A stretch of 64,000 nucleotides of DNA from Euleptes europaea (Eukaryota > Chordata > Lepidosauria > Squamata > Sphaerodactylidae), in contig NC_079314.1 of assembly GCF_029931775.1 (NCBI RefSeq), positions 70,547,879 to 70,611,878 on the forward strand. Direction: 5' to 3'. Each line of letters opens with the position of its first letter. Within the stretch, counting starts at the first letter, position 1. The notes beneath the pieces are model-generated. The model saw only the letters and a list, made by a program, of their open reading frames with translations. It was not told the origin of the DNA and ran no database searches. The position numbers and the translations under genes were made by a program. Of the stretch, positions 12,003 to 21,539 are shown one piece after another.

Positions 12003-12083
12003 TAGGGTTGTCAGCCTCCAGGTACTAGCTGGATATCTCCTGCTATTACAACTGATCTCCAGCCGATAGAGATGGCAACCCTA
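12003..12083 (+). mobile_element. hAT-type MITE, internally deleted copy C
   Basis: Only 81 bp, but both ends are kept: 'tagggttgtcagcctcc' and 'gagatggcaacccta'. The flanks ttcgcaca (11995-12002) and tccacaca (12084-12091) match at 6 of 8 positions; one mismatch fits CpG decay. About 120 bp of family core is missing, so this is either an abortive-gap-repair derivative or a shorter subfamily. Confidence 0.75.
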
Positions 12084-12344
12084 TCCACACAGTAGAAGTG
12101 GCTATAGCAGACGAATGCACCTTGGAAAGAGTGGGAAAGTCTCTTAATTCTACTACTACTCTGTAGTATTTTTGGTTGAAGCACAGACACACAAGCAAGG
12201 AGCCTGGAAGGACTTGCAAAAGGCATCTCACTTTCCCCTCCCTTGCTATTTCTTCTTTCCTTTTTCATGGCAGCCCACATGCTCTCATTTTTCCCTGCTT
12301 CCTTCTCTCCTTCCCACCCTCCCACCAACCTACCTTTTATATGC

Positions 12345-12455
12345 CACCCATCTTCAGCTATATTTATTATTTATTTACTACATTAATACCCCTCCTTTCT
12401 CCACAGTGTGGACCCAAAGCAGCATACACCTTCCCTTCCATTTTATCTTCACAGC
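12345..12455 (-). mobile_element. tRNA SINE split by insertions, tail piece
   Basis: The tail of a minus-strand tRNA-type SINE ('tttattatttatttac', then 'agtgtggacccaaagcagc' and 'ttccattttatcttcaca'). It continues at 16552-16676 and again at 17015-17040. The join across the LTR element restores the familiar 'cacagcaaccctgtgaggt' order. Confidence 0.7.
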
Positions 12456-12676
12456 TGTAGTATCGTGAACACAGGACACATCAGCTTTGCTTAACTTAAG
12501 AAGAGTTTTATTTAAGTTCTTTGGGGCTGTCTCACTTTCTACTCGGCCTTCTCTCAGTCGGCCTCTCCATTAGCTGCCTCAGCCATCATCTAACTTCAGG
12601 AGCCCTGCAGGGCCAAAACTGACAAACATGCAAATCAGAACTCACCCCCTAGAGGTTTCTTGTATACATTACAACA
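12456..12676 (-). repeat. 3' LTR of the Ty3/gypsy element
   Basis: 221 bp, with TG...CA ends on the minus strand ('tgttgtaatg' to 'gatactaca'). An AATAAA-type signal ('taaataaaact') sits in the body and is a plausible polyadenylation site. A purine-rich tract ('aatggagggagaa', minus strand) lies directly inside at 12677-12691 and fits a polypurine primer. Confidence 0.93.
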
Positions 12677-12759
12677 TTCTCCCTCCATTAAGTTGTAACT
12701 AAACCCCCCAAATCAGAATATAATAACAATAATAGTAATGGGAAAAACATGAAGAACTT

Positions 12760-14980
12760 TATACAACATAATCTTTCAAATGAGTTGGTGTAAATCTCTG
12801 TCGTGTAGAACGACGTAGTGGCAACTCCACAGGTGGTGGTGTTTTCAGTATGTCTGTAATAGTGGGAGGCACAGGATGATCAGAGTCCCCCTCATTGTGA
12901 ACAACAGGAGACACTGTTTCTTCCAACTTCTCACTGTTAGTGACCTTGCTCCCAGGTGGATGTATAATTGGTCTGTTTAAGTCTGCAAGAGAACCCAGAC
13001 AGTTAGGGCCGATGGCTTGCTCCTGGGATGCGATGCTAGGTGCTGTTGGAGACAAGACAACATGCCTTCTCATGTCTCCGTACAATCCTTCCATCTTGTA
13101 AGGTGACAGAATAAGACACAGGGCCTGTAACAGTTCTCACAGTAGCAGGTATCCACAAAGGACCTGAGCCAAAGTTTTTAACATAGACTGTATCTCCAAG
13201 CATAAAAAAACATTGTTTCGCTTGTCTGTCATGTTGCTGTTTCTGTTGCTGTTGTTTATGATGCATACGTCCTGTCAGGCATGGGTGTAACAAATCAAAC
13301 CTGGACCTCAATTTCCTGCCATTAGCATTTCAGCTGGAGATAAACCTGTGGTAGAATGTGGCGAAATTCTATAATTGAACAAATACCGTGCAAGCTTTAT
13401 GTTTAGACTGTCACCTTTTATTTGTGAAATGCCTTCTTTAAAAGACTGCACTGCACGTTCTGCTAGGCCATTTGATGCTGGATGGTATGGGGCAGAGGTA
13501 ACATGCTGAATGCCATTCTGTTCCATAAACTGTTTGAACTGTTGACTAGTAAAGGAACTTCCATTATCTGTCACAAGCATTTCCGGTAGCCCATGCATAC
13601 TGAAACACATTCTTAACTTTTCAGTAGTAGCTTCACTAGTTGCTGTAGACATAGGAAAAATCTCCACCCATTTCAAATGTTCATCTACCAATACTAGAAA
13701 CATCTTACCCAGAAAAGGACCTGCATAGTCTACATGTAATCGCCTCCAAGGTTGATCTGGCCACTCCCAAGGGTGGAGGGGAGCCACAGCAGGCATTTTA
13801 CAGCTTTCCTGGCAAACATCACATGCCTGTACCCTGTGCTCAATTTCATAGTCCATTCCTGGCCACCACAAGTAGCTTCTAGCCAAGCCTTTCATCTTAG
13901 TGATTCCAGGGTGGGCCTGGTGTAGGTCTTGTAATATGGTCTCACGTCCTTGTTTTGGAATCACCACACGGGCACCCCACAATACACATCCATCATAGAC
14001 ACTCAGTTCCCATCGACGCTACAAGTTCTTTGTCCTTCAAAAACTGTGGCCATCCCCTTAATATAAATTCTCTGACTTTGGCCAATACGGGATCTGTATC
14101 AGTCCATTACTTTATTTGCCTGGCTGTCACTGGCGGAGTGGCAAGGCAGTCCATTAGTAAGACACAATCGTCATCATGTACTGTTGTAGGCACTTCAGGT
14201 AATGGTAGGCGGCTCAAGGCATTTGCATTGCCCAGTTCTTTTCCAGCTCTATATACAATATTATACTCATAGGCTTGCAAGGTGACCGCCCATCTCTAGA
14301 TCCTAGGTGAAGCCATCTGTGGTACTGCTTTCATTTCATTAAATAATGAAATCAGAGGTTTGTGGTCTGTGCAAATTGTAAAATTCCTCCTTCAGTCTGT
14401 GTAAAACTTCAGCCAAATTTAGTAAATGTTCATGCGTTGTGGTTCCAGTGACTAATATGTCATCCAAGTAAACAACTACGTGAGGGATCCCTTGAAGTAA
14501 TCCTTCCATAGTCCTCTGGAAGATAGCTGGGGCTGATGAGACCCCAAAAGGTAGGTGATGATACCTGAACAGACCTTTGTGTGTGTTTATGGTAACATAG
14601 TCCTTTGAGTCTTCATCCAGCACAAGTTGTTGGTAGGCATGACTCATGTCTAATTTTGTAAACAGCCGACCTCCTGCTAATATAGCAAAAAGATCTTCTA
14701 TTTTAGGGATAGGGTATTGTTCCAGTAGTGCTACCCTGTTAACAGTCAATTTGTAATCTCCACATATGCGCATAGAACCATCCGGTTTTAATACAGGCAC
14801 AATTGGTGCTGCCCATTCTGAAAACTTGACTGGTTCAATAATACCCGCTTTTAATAATCTTGCCAATTCCATTTCAACTTTTTGTCTCATTGCAAAAGGA
14901 ACAGATCTGGGCTTAAAGTAACGAGGTGTACTGTTCGGTTTAACATATATTTTTGCCACTACCCTTCATAGCACCCAACT
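12760..14980 (-). pseudogene. pol remnant: RT, RNase H, integrase (Ty3/gypsy fossil)
   Basis: Reverse transcriptase lies at about 14380-14960 with 'GIIEPVKFSEWAAPIVPV', 'FTKLDMSHAYQQL', 'PFGVSSAPAIFQR' and the catalytic 'VVYLDDILV'. The RNase H region follows to about 14000. Integrase lies at about 13310-13980, with an HHCC-type zinc finger ('ACDVCQ', 'YLWWPGMDYEIEH'), core residues in 'LHVDYAGPF' and 'TDNGSSFTSQQF', and 'PYHPASNGLAERAVQSFK'. A C-terminal GPF/Y-like region follows to about 12760. It is a fossil with multiple breaks. Confidence 0.9.
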
Positions 14981-14989
14981 CTTCCTTGA

Positions 14990-16330
14990 AAACTTCCTGG
15001 TGCATAGATAATATATCTTCCAAAGAAAATCTTTCCTCCTGGTTGAAAACCTGACACTGTTGTTCAAAATTTAAACCCAGATCAGCTAACCAGTCCCTGC
15101 CCAGTAAGTTGGGACCACTCCCTGCAACCACTACCTGTGGTAACAGTTTTACTTTATCTTTGTAGGATACAGTTACCAAAGCTTCATCTAGTAGCTTAAG
15201 TGTTTCTCCTGTATATGTTCTTAATTGAATGGTACTAGGCTGCAACAAAGATGCCCTCCCATCCTGCCCTAAAGCCTCAAATGAAGCTTGACTCACAAGA
15301 GTTATACTGCAACCTGTGTCTAATTCAAAGGACACCTTCTTGTTGTTTACATCCAATGTAATGCGAATAGGATCCACCTTGGAAAGTTTTGTTCCAGTCA
15401 GACTGTAAATTGTATATACCACCTCCTCATCTACACTTACAGGACTTTCCTCTTCCATTGCATACATCCTAAGAGTTGTGGATTGACGGTCCATGTTATT
15501 TTGCTTGGCAGCACTCTGTGCCTTATTCTTACAGACTCTTCTAATATGGCCAATCAGACCACAGTTGAAACATTTTTCATTTTTAAATCTACAGGTTGAG
15601 GAGGAATGGAATCCAGCACAATGGTAACAGTTCTCCCTAAGTTTGTTTTCCCTTCTGTATTCTTTGACAACTTTGAGTACGTGTCCAGGTGTCCCCTGCA
15701 TGAGATCCTGCTTCCCCTGTTGTAGGGTTGGTGCCTGCAAATTCTTAGTTGCTGATTCCATAGCCAGGGCCAACGTTAGTGCAGAATCAAAGGTTAAGGA
15801 AGATTCAGACAGTAGTCGCCTCTGTATTTTTGCATCATTTATTCCACATACTAACCGATCCCTTAACATCTGTGTCAGAGTGGTACCATAATTGCAGTTC
15901 TGAGAAAGCTTCCTCAGTTCAGCTATGAACTCCCCTATAGACTCCCCAGACTTTCTGGATCATTAATTAAATTTAAAACGCTTCACTGTCTCACTGGGAG
16001 TGGGGTTAAAGTGGTTCTGCAACAGATTCATTAATTCTCCAAATGTTTTATCACTGGGTTTTTCAGGAAGTAAGAGATTTCTCATTAAACTATAAGTGGA
16101 AGGTCCCACACTGCTGAGCAAAATTGCTCTCTTCTTTCCCTCATCTGTGACATCATTTGCAGTGGAAAACTGTGAGAATTTCAGAGTATTCCTCCCAAGT
16201 TTGTTGCTGCTGATCAAATTGTGATACAGTCCCCAGGGTGGTGGCCATTTTCTCTCAGCTTCAGGAATACTCACGAAGGAAAAGCAGCTGCTTCTTTGCC
16301 AAAATGCCTTCAGTTTATCCTTGTCGCCAA
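14990..16330 (-). pseudogene. gag and protease remnant (Ty3/gypsy fossil)
   Basis: The capsid-like region is at about 15960-16280 ('KRAILLSSVGPSTYSLMRN', 'FGELMNLLQNHFNP'), typical of Ty3-class Gag. Zinc knuckles of CCHC type are near 15520-15640 ('CYHCAGFHSSSTC', 'CFNCGLIGHIRRVC') and would bind RNA. The aspartic protease region follows, with 'FELDTGCSITLVS' near 15300-15335 (DTG catalytic triad) and 'NLLGRDWL'. It is a fossil and not expected to function. Confidence 0.9.
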
Positions 16331-16331
16331 A

Positions 16332-16551
16332 TGTAGTATTGTGAACACAGGACACATCAGCTTTGCTTAACTTAAGAAGAGTTTTATTTAAGTTCTTTGG
16401 GGCTGTCTCACTTTCTACTCGGCCTTCTCTCAGTCGGCCTCTCCATTAGCTGCCTCAGCCATCATCTAACTTCAGGAGCCCTGCAGGGCCAAAACTGACA
16501 AACATGCAAATCAGAACTCACTCCTAGAGGTTTCTTGTATACATTACAACA
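16332..16551 (-). repeat. 5' LTR of the Ty3/gypsy element
   Basis: 220 bp, about 99% identical to the LTR at 12456-12676. Directly inside it, on the minus strand, is 'tttggcgacaaggata', in the place where the tRNA primer-binding site belongs. I cannot say which tRNA it matches. Confidence 0.92.
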
Positions 16552-16676
16552 ACAGCAACCCTGTGAGGTAAGTTAGGTTGAGAGTGTGTGACTGGCCCAG
16601 GGTCACCCAGTAAGCTTCAGTTGCAGAGAGGGGATTCGAATCTGGGTATCTCAGATTCTTGCCTGAAACACTAACC
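16552..16676 (-). mobile_element. tRNA SINE, middle piece between two insertions
   Basis: Contains the family core 'ccctgtgaggtaagttagg', 'gtgactggcccagggtcacc' and 'ggggattcgaatctgg' (a B-box complement near 16631-16645). The SINE head continues at 17015-17040 ('actacacaacgctggctt'). One SINE was thus interrupted twice. Confidence 0.75.
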
Positions 16677-17006
16677 CGGGGTCCCCAGCATGGTTCCCGA
16701 CACCTTTCTTGGTATCCACCAAGTTTTAAAACATGGGGGGGACAAAGGGGGGGGGGGCTCTTGCCCAGCAGGGCTTCTGGTTGGATACTGGAGAACTGAT
16801 TGTCTGGGCAGATTAAAATAATGTTTCAGTAGCAGCTGTCACCACAGTGTTAGTTTTATTCCCTCTCACTCCCCTTTTCCAATGTATTTATTAAATTACC
16901 CCTCTTTCCCCCTACATGTGGGCTTCAGCTATTTTGTGATTGTGCCGATTACCATGTGTCAGGATTCTAAGGGTGTCCACAGACTCAGAAAGGTTGGGGA
17001 CCACTG
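16677..17006. mobile_element. hAT (Charlie-like) MITE, 330 bp
   Basis: Ends are 'cggggtccccagcatgg' and 'aaggttggggaccactg', matching the common hAT-Charlie terminal theme CAGNGGTCCCCAAC. The flanks cactaacc (16669-16676) and ctctagcc (17007-17014) agree at 6 of 8 positions. It splits the tRNA SINE described above. A poly-G run lies near 16748-16757. No transposase is encoded. Confidence 0.75.
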
Positions 17007-17180
17007 CTCTAGCCACTACACAACGCTGGCTTTCATGTGGTGGCTGCTGTTGAATGGTAGTGAGCAGCTGGGTCTGGATAAGTCATGGAACTGGTGTAGT
17101 ATCAAGTCACCCAGTGGTTGCTGGTATGTCTGGCCCCAGTGGCGGACTGGGTCTAAAAATATTGGTTGCCAGGAGACAAA

Positions 17181-18610
17181 GGTCATTTATGCATAGTTGA
17201 TTTAACCTCCTTTATTCCCTGTTTCAGCCAGGATCAATTTTTTTCTGTATGCATGTTACCTCATTCCTTGTCGGCTCAACCCTGTTTCAATGCAAAATGA
17301 GCCCGGCTTTCCCCGTTCCTCTTCTGGCCCGAATTAAACCATTCATCCCGGCTCATTCCAGAATCACTGAGCGAGAGTACAACTTTCTCAGGTTGAGCTT
17401 CGCCCCACCCTTTTCCAAACCCCTCTTCAAGGCAGCATACAGATAGCCAAACAGGGGACGCACAGAAGATTGGCTTCTCTCACAGCCAATCACGAAGCAG
17501 TGTAAAGAGGCAGGGATTCAAGTGCTTCCTGCTACCTCGGAATTCTTTCTGAGCAAAATAAAAGCTTTTTTTAAAAGGAGGCTTGGATTTCTCCCCCTCC
17601 CTTCTTTCAGATTGCTCCGTTTTTTGTTTTTTGTTCTTAGAATGCTTTTTTATGTGGCAGTTGGGTTTGGAGGGAAGGAAATCTTCTGTACTAGCCGGGC
17701 AGGCAGGCGAGACTGCAGCACGGTGCAGAGAGACCTGAGGAAGGGTGTGACAGGACGCTGAGGGGGAGAGACTGAAGCTGCTGCTGCTTCTGCAGCCGGC
17801 TGTCTGCACTGGGTGAGAGAGAGAGCAGGGAAAGCAAAGGTCAAGTCCAGTCCAGAAGTCAAGCTGGGGAAGTATTTGTTAGGAGTTAGGCAATAGCTTC
17901 GTTGAGTGGCAGTCCGTGGTCAAGGTCATTGGCAAGGCAGTCCGTAGTTCCAAATCCAGGCCAAAGTTACAAGCAGGCAAGGCAATCCGAGAGTGGAGCG
18001 TCTGATACCGGAAGTCAGTAAGTTGCTTCCACAACAGCGTTATCTCCGTCTGCTCCTTAAATCAGGCTGGTTCTCAGAACGAGGCAGGCCTGGCAATTAA
18101 TCACTCTCCTCCTCGTCAGCAGCTGTTAAATCGCGCCTCGCTTAAAGATGTGCTGATTTACGCCTTTCACTCATTAGCTGCCTCATCTTTCTCCGTCTTT
18201 GTTCTCCCGGAGAGCATTGCTCTGTTTGCTGGCCTCCCGAGGGGCCCTGCAGCCCTTCTGTCTGCTTTGTTGTTTCCATCGGCACTCTCCCATCATCTGA
18301 TGTTTCAGGAGGTTCTGCCACTGCAGTCTCTGGAGGGGCTGCTACTCGTTCCGGTTCTTCCTCAGATGAGCCAGAATCTTGGGCCACGACATCTTCTCTC
18401 ACAAGGTAAGCCAATTATAGAGCTGCATTTAAAGGGGTGGGACTTGATTTGAACTTGGGAGACTGCTTTTCTGTATTCATGCCTCCATTAGCACACAGTT
18501 TTATCCATGATCATTCCAGCCAATGCATACAGTTTTCCCTAACCCAGGTTACATTGATCCTGGCTGAAACGGGGAATAAAGGAGATTAAAGTGACCATGC
18601 ATAAATGACC
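17181..18610. mobile_element. Inverted-repeat DNA element inside the hAT element
   Basis: Left end 'ggtcatttatgcat', then 'ctcctttattccctgtttca', 'gccaggatcaat'. Right end 'attgatcctggctgaaac', 'ggggaataaaggagatta', 'atgcataaatgacc'. The arms are about 60 bp. AAA lies on both sides (17178-17180 and 18611-18613), which would be a 3-bp duplication as in PIF/Harbinger, though a homopolymer is weak evidence. Part of its body is homologous to 58470-58783. No transposase is seen. Confidence 0.65.
17692..18407. other. About 0.7 kb of extra sequence in the inverted-repeat element
   Basis: Comparison with the related copy at 58470-58783 shows continuity on either side ('ttgggtttggagggaagg' left; 'ccaattatagagctgcattt' right), with this block absent from that copy. 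The edges are approximate. It contains a 90-codon minus-strand frame (18142-18414) with an acidic middle and a basic end ('GEQRRRKMRQLMSERRKSA'). I do not recognise that frame. Confidence 0.5.
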
Positions 18611-18860
18611 AAAGGGAGCCCACCCACAACTACAAGGCTATAGTTTAATTTTTATTAATTTTTATTTTTAACAAATTGTCTAATGTTTAAGGGGGCCCAC
18701 TTCATCAGGGGCCCACAGGGCCCACTTGCCATTGGGCAAGCTAACACAATGGCCAGTCCACCACTGTCTGGCACCAATGACTCCTTCCTCAAAGGCCAAA
18801 AAAAGTGGATAGAGACCTGCCCCTCCCCCTGTCTTCACTGACAGAAAAGTCTTGATCCTT

Positions 18861-19250
18861 CTATCATTTCACTTAAATTAATCGAATTGTAAAATTGTTT
18901 CTAAAGCTGAGTTAGGTGTTGATATTAACACAGTTTCCCAGTCAGTTTCTGTGTTTCCCACATGCAGATTGTAAGAGCCCAGCAGACAGGTGTGAACCTG
19001 TGTCAACGGTCAGAATAGAAAAAAATGCTACTTGCACAAAGATTAAAGGGTTGATGTGGTGAAGAACAAAATGTAGTGCTGCAATTGTGTGGCTTGACTG
19101 GGTTTGTAGGAGAGATATGAAAAAGTACCTTTAATTGGATTGGAAAGTAGACAGGAAACTAGTAAAAACTAGCAAAGAGCTTTAAAAAGGGCAGTATGAG
19201 GTTGGAATGACAACTGGTTTAAACAACTTCGGTGCAGAGTTCTGCGTTAT
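18861..19250. other. No gene or named repeat seen
   Basis: AT-rich, unassigned spacer between the nested block and the DIRS-type fossil. Confidence 0.4.
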
Positions 19251-19649
19251 GGAAATCTTAGTTTCTCTGGAAATTTGACAAAACTAATGTCAGGCACCAT
19301 TGCTGAACTGGAGTCTTAACAGGGGGGAAAAGGCTGTTGAGACCCTTCAAAAACCTTTTTACAATAACTATTAGAAAGCAATGACTCCAAATCCAAACCA
19401 ACATGACAAGCCAAAATGGCTGCAAGGTGAACTTTAATTGAAGCATTGGATAAACCATCCTGTTTTAAAATTAACAAATACGCAAACAAGTGCATTAACT
19501 GACAACGTTAAGGTTGTTTTGATCTGCCTTTATCGAGAATCAATGCCATTTGGTGTTATAAGATTTCCTTGTTGCATGGTTGTGAGATGCCAACAATAGT
19601 TTGGCTACCTCATCTGACCAATTTATCTCATGTTGATTAACCAGGCAGT

Positions 19650-20190
19650 CAGATGTAATGACTGAACATTGTGGTGGTAAACCTGATCCACCCGATAGAA
19701 GGTCTGCCCGATAGGGGAGGCAAATATGTTTCTCTCTCGCCAAATTCCATAGGGTTGGGAACCAAGCTCTTTTTGGCCAGAACAGGGCAACGAGAATCGC
19801 TCATGCCCTGTCTTCCCTGATTTTGCTGATTGCCCAACAGTGGAATTGGGGGGAAAGCATAAGCCAGAAAGCCCCTCCAGGTAAACTGAAAAGTGTTTCC
19901 TATGGAATATGCATCCCAGGCAACCCTGGAGCAGAATGTGAGGCATCTTGCATTGAGACTTGAAGCAAACAGATCTATGCTGGGGCTGCATCTGTTGACA
20001 ACATGAATAATGAGAGTGATGCTCCCAATAAGATCACCCATGGCTTCCCCATAGGAACAGGGTTGGTGATGGACCTGCGACTCCGTGTTCGATGCCAGTA
20101 AAGGAATCTCTACCACATTGTCTTCAGATGAGGAGAAATAAATGTTGCCCAAAGATGGAGATGGGATTCTAAGTTTCCTTCTGTGTACAG
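19650..20190 (-). pseudogene. DIRS RNase H-end / recombinase-start remnant
   Basis: Readable pieces include 'PSIDLFASSLNARCLTFCSR', 'FLAYAFPPIPLL' and 'SRCPVLAKKSLVPNPMEF'. They correspond to the end of the RT/RNase H protein of DIRS elements. Just downstream 'HNHATRKSYNTKWH' and 'RFLKGLNSLFPPVKTPVQQW' match the N-terminal part of DIRS tyrosine recombinases. It is a broken fossil. Confidence 0.72.
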
Positions 20191-20957
20191 ACAACTCCAT
20201 CCGACCTCCTTGAGATCTCCTCAGCACCGACTCCAACCAAGATTCTCGACGTCAAGGCAATGGATGCCCCTTCGACAAGATGGAATGACGTTGAGGTGAA
20301 CACGAATGATGGACACCCTTCCTCCGCAACGGAGACTGACATTGGGGTGATAGTGATGGCCAATGTCAAGATACCAAAGGCAGGGTATGAAAAGTCCCTA
20401 CCCCTCTCAGAAGCAGGTGAGTATCTGCCCAATTGACACTGTGAGGTGTGGATGTCTCCCCCTTCGGTTCTGAGTGCCTCCAGTGCTGCCGGACCAGGCT
20501 TGTCTGCCAAGGCCTCCTTTGGCCCTGACAAGTGCTTGGCCTTCTTCTTGGCCTTCTTACCAACTGGTTCTGAGGCAGCCCTCTTCGAGGGTTGTGCCTT
20601 ATCCTGACCCTGTTTTGACACCTGTGGTGGCACCGAAGCAGCCGTTGATGACCAGGCTACCTCAGGTCTTTCCTCTGCCCTGTCAGTAGCTTTCAGGGCC
20701 CATTCCCAAAGTGACACCTTGAGCCTAGAAGCTCTTTCCTGGCAAGCTTTTGGAATGAACAGGCTGCAAGCCTGACAAGTTGAGGGGACATGATGGCCCT
20801 CACCCAAACACAGAAGGCAATCCTCATGTTCATCATTTTGGGCCATTTTCATCCCACACTGAACACATTTTTTAAACAGCACCATGAAGTCAAAGCTCCT
20901 CAATCCATCCAACAACGAAGATGAGTAAAAAAGTCCAAATCCAAAAGAACTCTTCAC
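20169..20957 (-). pseudogene. DIRS ORF1 (gag-like) remnant
   Basis: The predicted product carries a cysteine/histidine-rich N-terminal region ('KKCVQCGMKMAQNDEHEDC', 'LCLGEGHHVPSTCQACSLF') followed by 'KACQERASRLKVSLWEWAL' and a lysine-rich stretch ('VGKKAKKKAKH'). This layout of a zinc-binding 'CLGE.H....C..C' segment is typical of ORF1 in vertebrate DIRS elements. The later part reads into duplicated sequence. It is treated as a fossil. Confidence 0.7.
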
Positions 20958-21323
20958 TGAGGAGAAAAACTTTTAAAGCTCCATCCGACCTCCTTGAGAT
21001 CTCCTCAGCACCGACTCCAACCAAGATTCTCGACGTCAAGGCAATGGATACCCCTTCGACAAGATGGAATGACGTTGAGGTGAACACGAACGATAGACAC
21101 CCTTACTCCGCAACGGAGACTGACTTTGGGGTGATAGTGATGGCCAATGTCAAGACACCAAAGGCAGGGTATGAAAAGTCCCTACCCCTCTCAGAAGCAG
21201 GTGAGTATCTGCCCAATTGACACTGTGAGGTGTGGATGCCTCCCCCTTCGGTTCTGAGTGCTGCCTTGTAAAAAAAGTCCAAATCCAAAAGAACTCCACT
21301 GAGGAGAAAAACTTGCAAAGCTC
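20195..21323. repeat. Local direct duplication in the DIRS fossil
   Basis: 20195-20477 and 20979-21261 are both 283 bp and nearly identical, 784 bp apart. A shorter flanking piece, 20924-20981, is repeated at 21268-21323 ('aaaagtccaaatccaaaaga' core), so 20924-21267 behaves like a 344-bp tandem unit with a partial second copy. Confidence 0.85.
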
Positions 21324-21539
21324 ACTAACACGTCCTCTCACCACGGTGGCAGAAAGAGAAACGAGGGAATGTCGCTTCCCCCGCCCCTCCATCACGTGCC
21401 CTTTGGGCAGGAAGAGACGTTGGCACCAGGTGGCATGAGGCAGAGGGGAGGGGGAAAGCGAGACTTAGATACAGACCGTGGCTGGTCTGCATAAGCCTAG
21501 TTCCCATGTGGGACTGCACAGAAGCCATGATGATGAACA

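Larger units (their letters stand above)
12456..16551 (-). mobile_element. Ty3/gypsy LTR retrotransposon (fossil), about 4.1 kb
   Basis: Bounded by two near-identical LTRs of about 220 bp and a perfect 5-bp target duplication acagc (12451-12455 and 16552-16556). Read on the minus strand the order is 5' LTR, gag (capsid, zinc knuckles), protease, reverse transcriptase, RNase H region, integrase, purine-rich tract, 3' LTR. Protease before RT and integrase last is the Ty3/gypsy order. The clade may be Mag-like, which is tentative. The two LTRs differ at about three places in 220 bp, so insertion was recent, perhaps a few million years ago. The coding part is broken in several places; no envelope gene is seen. 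Confidence 0.93.
17137..18766. mobile_element. hAT-like element, about 1.6 kb including inserts
   Basis: Terminal inverted repeats 'cagtggcggactgg' and 'ccagtccaccactg', with flanking 8-mers tctggccc (17129-17136) and tctggcac (18767-18774) that match at 7 of 8. The hAT part itself is short (about 40 bp at the left, about 155 bp at the right). The rest is another element inserted inside it. Confidence 0.75.
17060..18860 (+). repeat. Unnamed repeat unit 3, split by nested elements
   Basis: The outer pieces 17060-17136 and 18767-18860 carry 'tatcaagtcacccagtggttg' (in part), then 'gactccttcctcaaaggcc' and 'cactgacagaaaag', in the order of units 1 and 2 near the window start. They are now separated by a 1.63-kb insertion. 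Confidence 0.6.
19255..21480 (-). mobile_element. DIRS-type tyrosine-recombinase retroelement (fossil)
   Basis: Minus-strand order: leader region (about 21480-20960), ORF1 gag-like protein (20169-20957), RNase H/RT tail (about 19650-20190), then the start of a tyrosine recombinase (about 19255-19750). DIRS elements use a tyrosine recombinase in place of an integrase. Most of the reverse transcriptase and the recombinase catalytic end are absent, so this is a partial, internally deleted and broken copy. A 283-bp direct duplication is found in it (20195-20477 and 20979-21261). Confidence 0.8.

Noticed and set aside
12456-16551. Endogenous retrovirus with envelope
   Set aside because: The domain order is Ty3/gypsy, the element is only 4.1 kb, and no envelope-like region follows the integrase.
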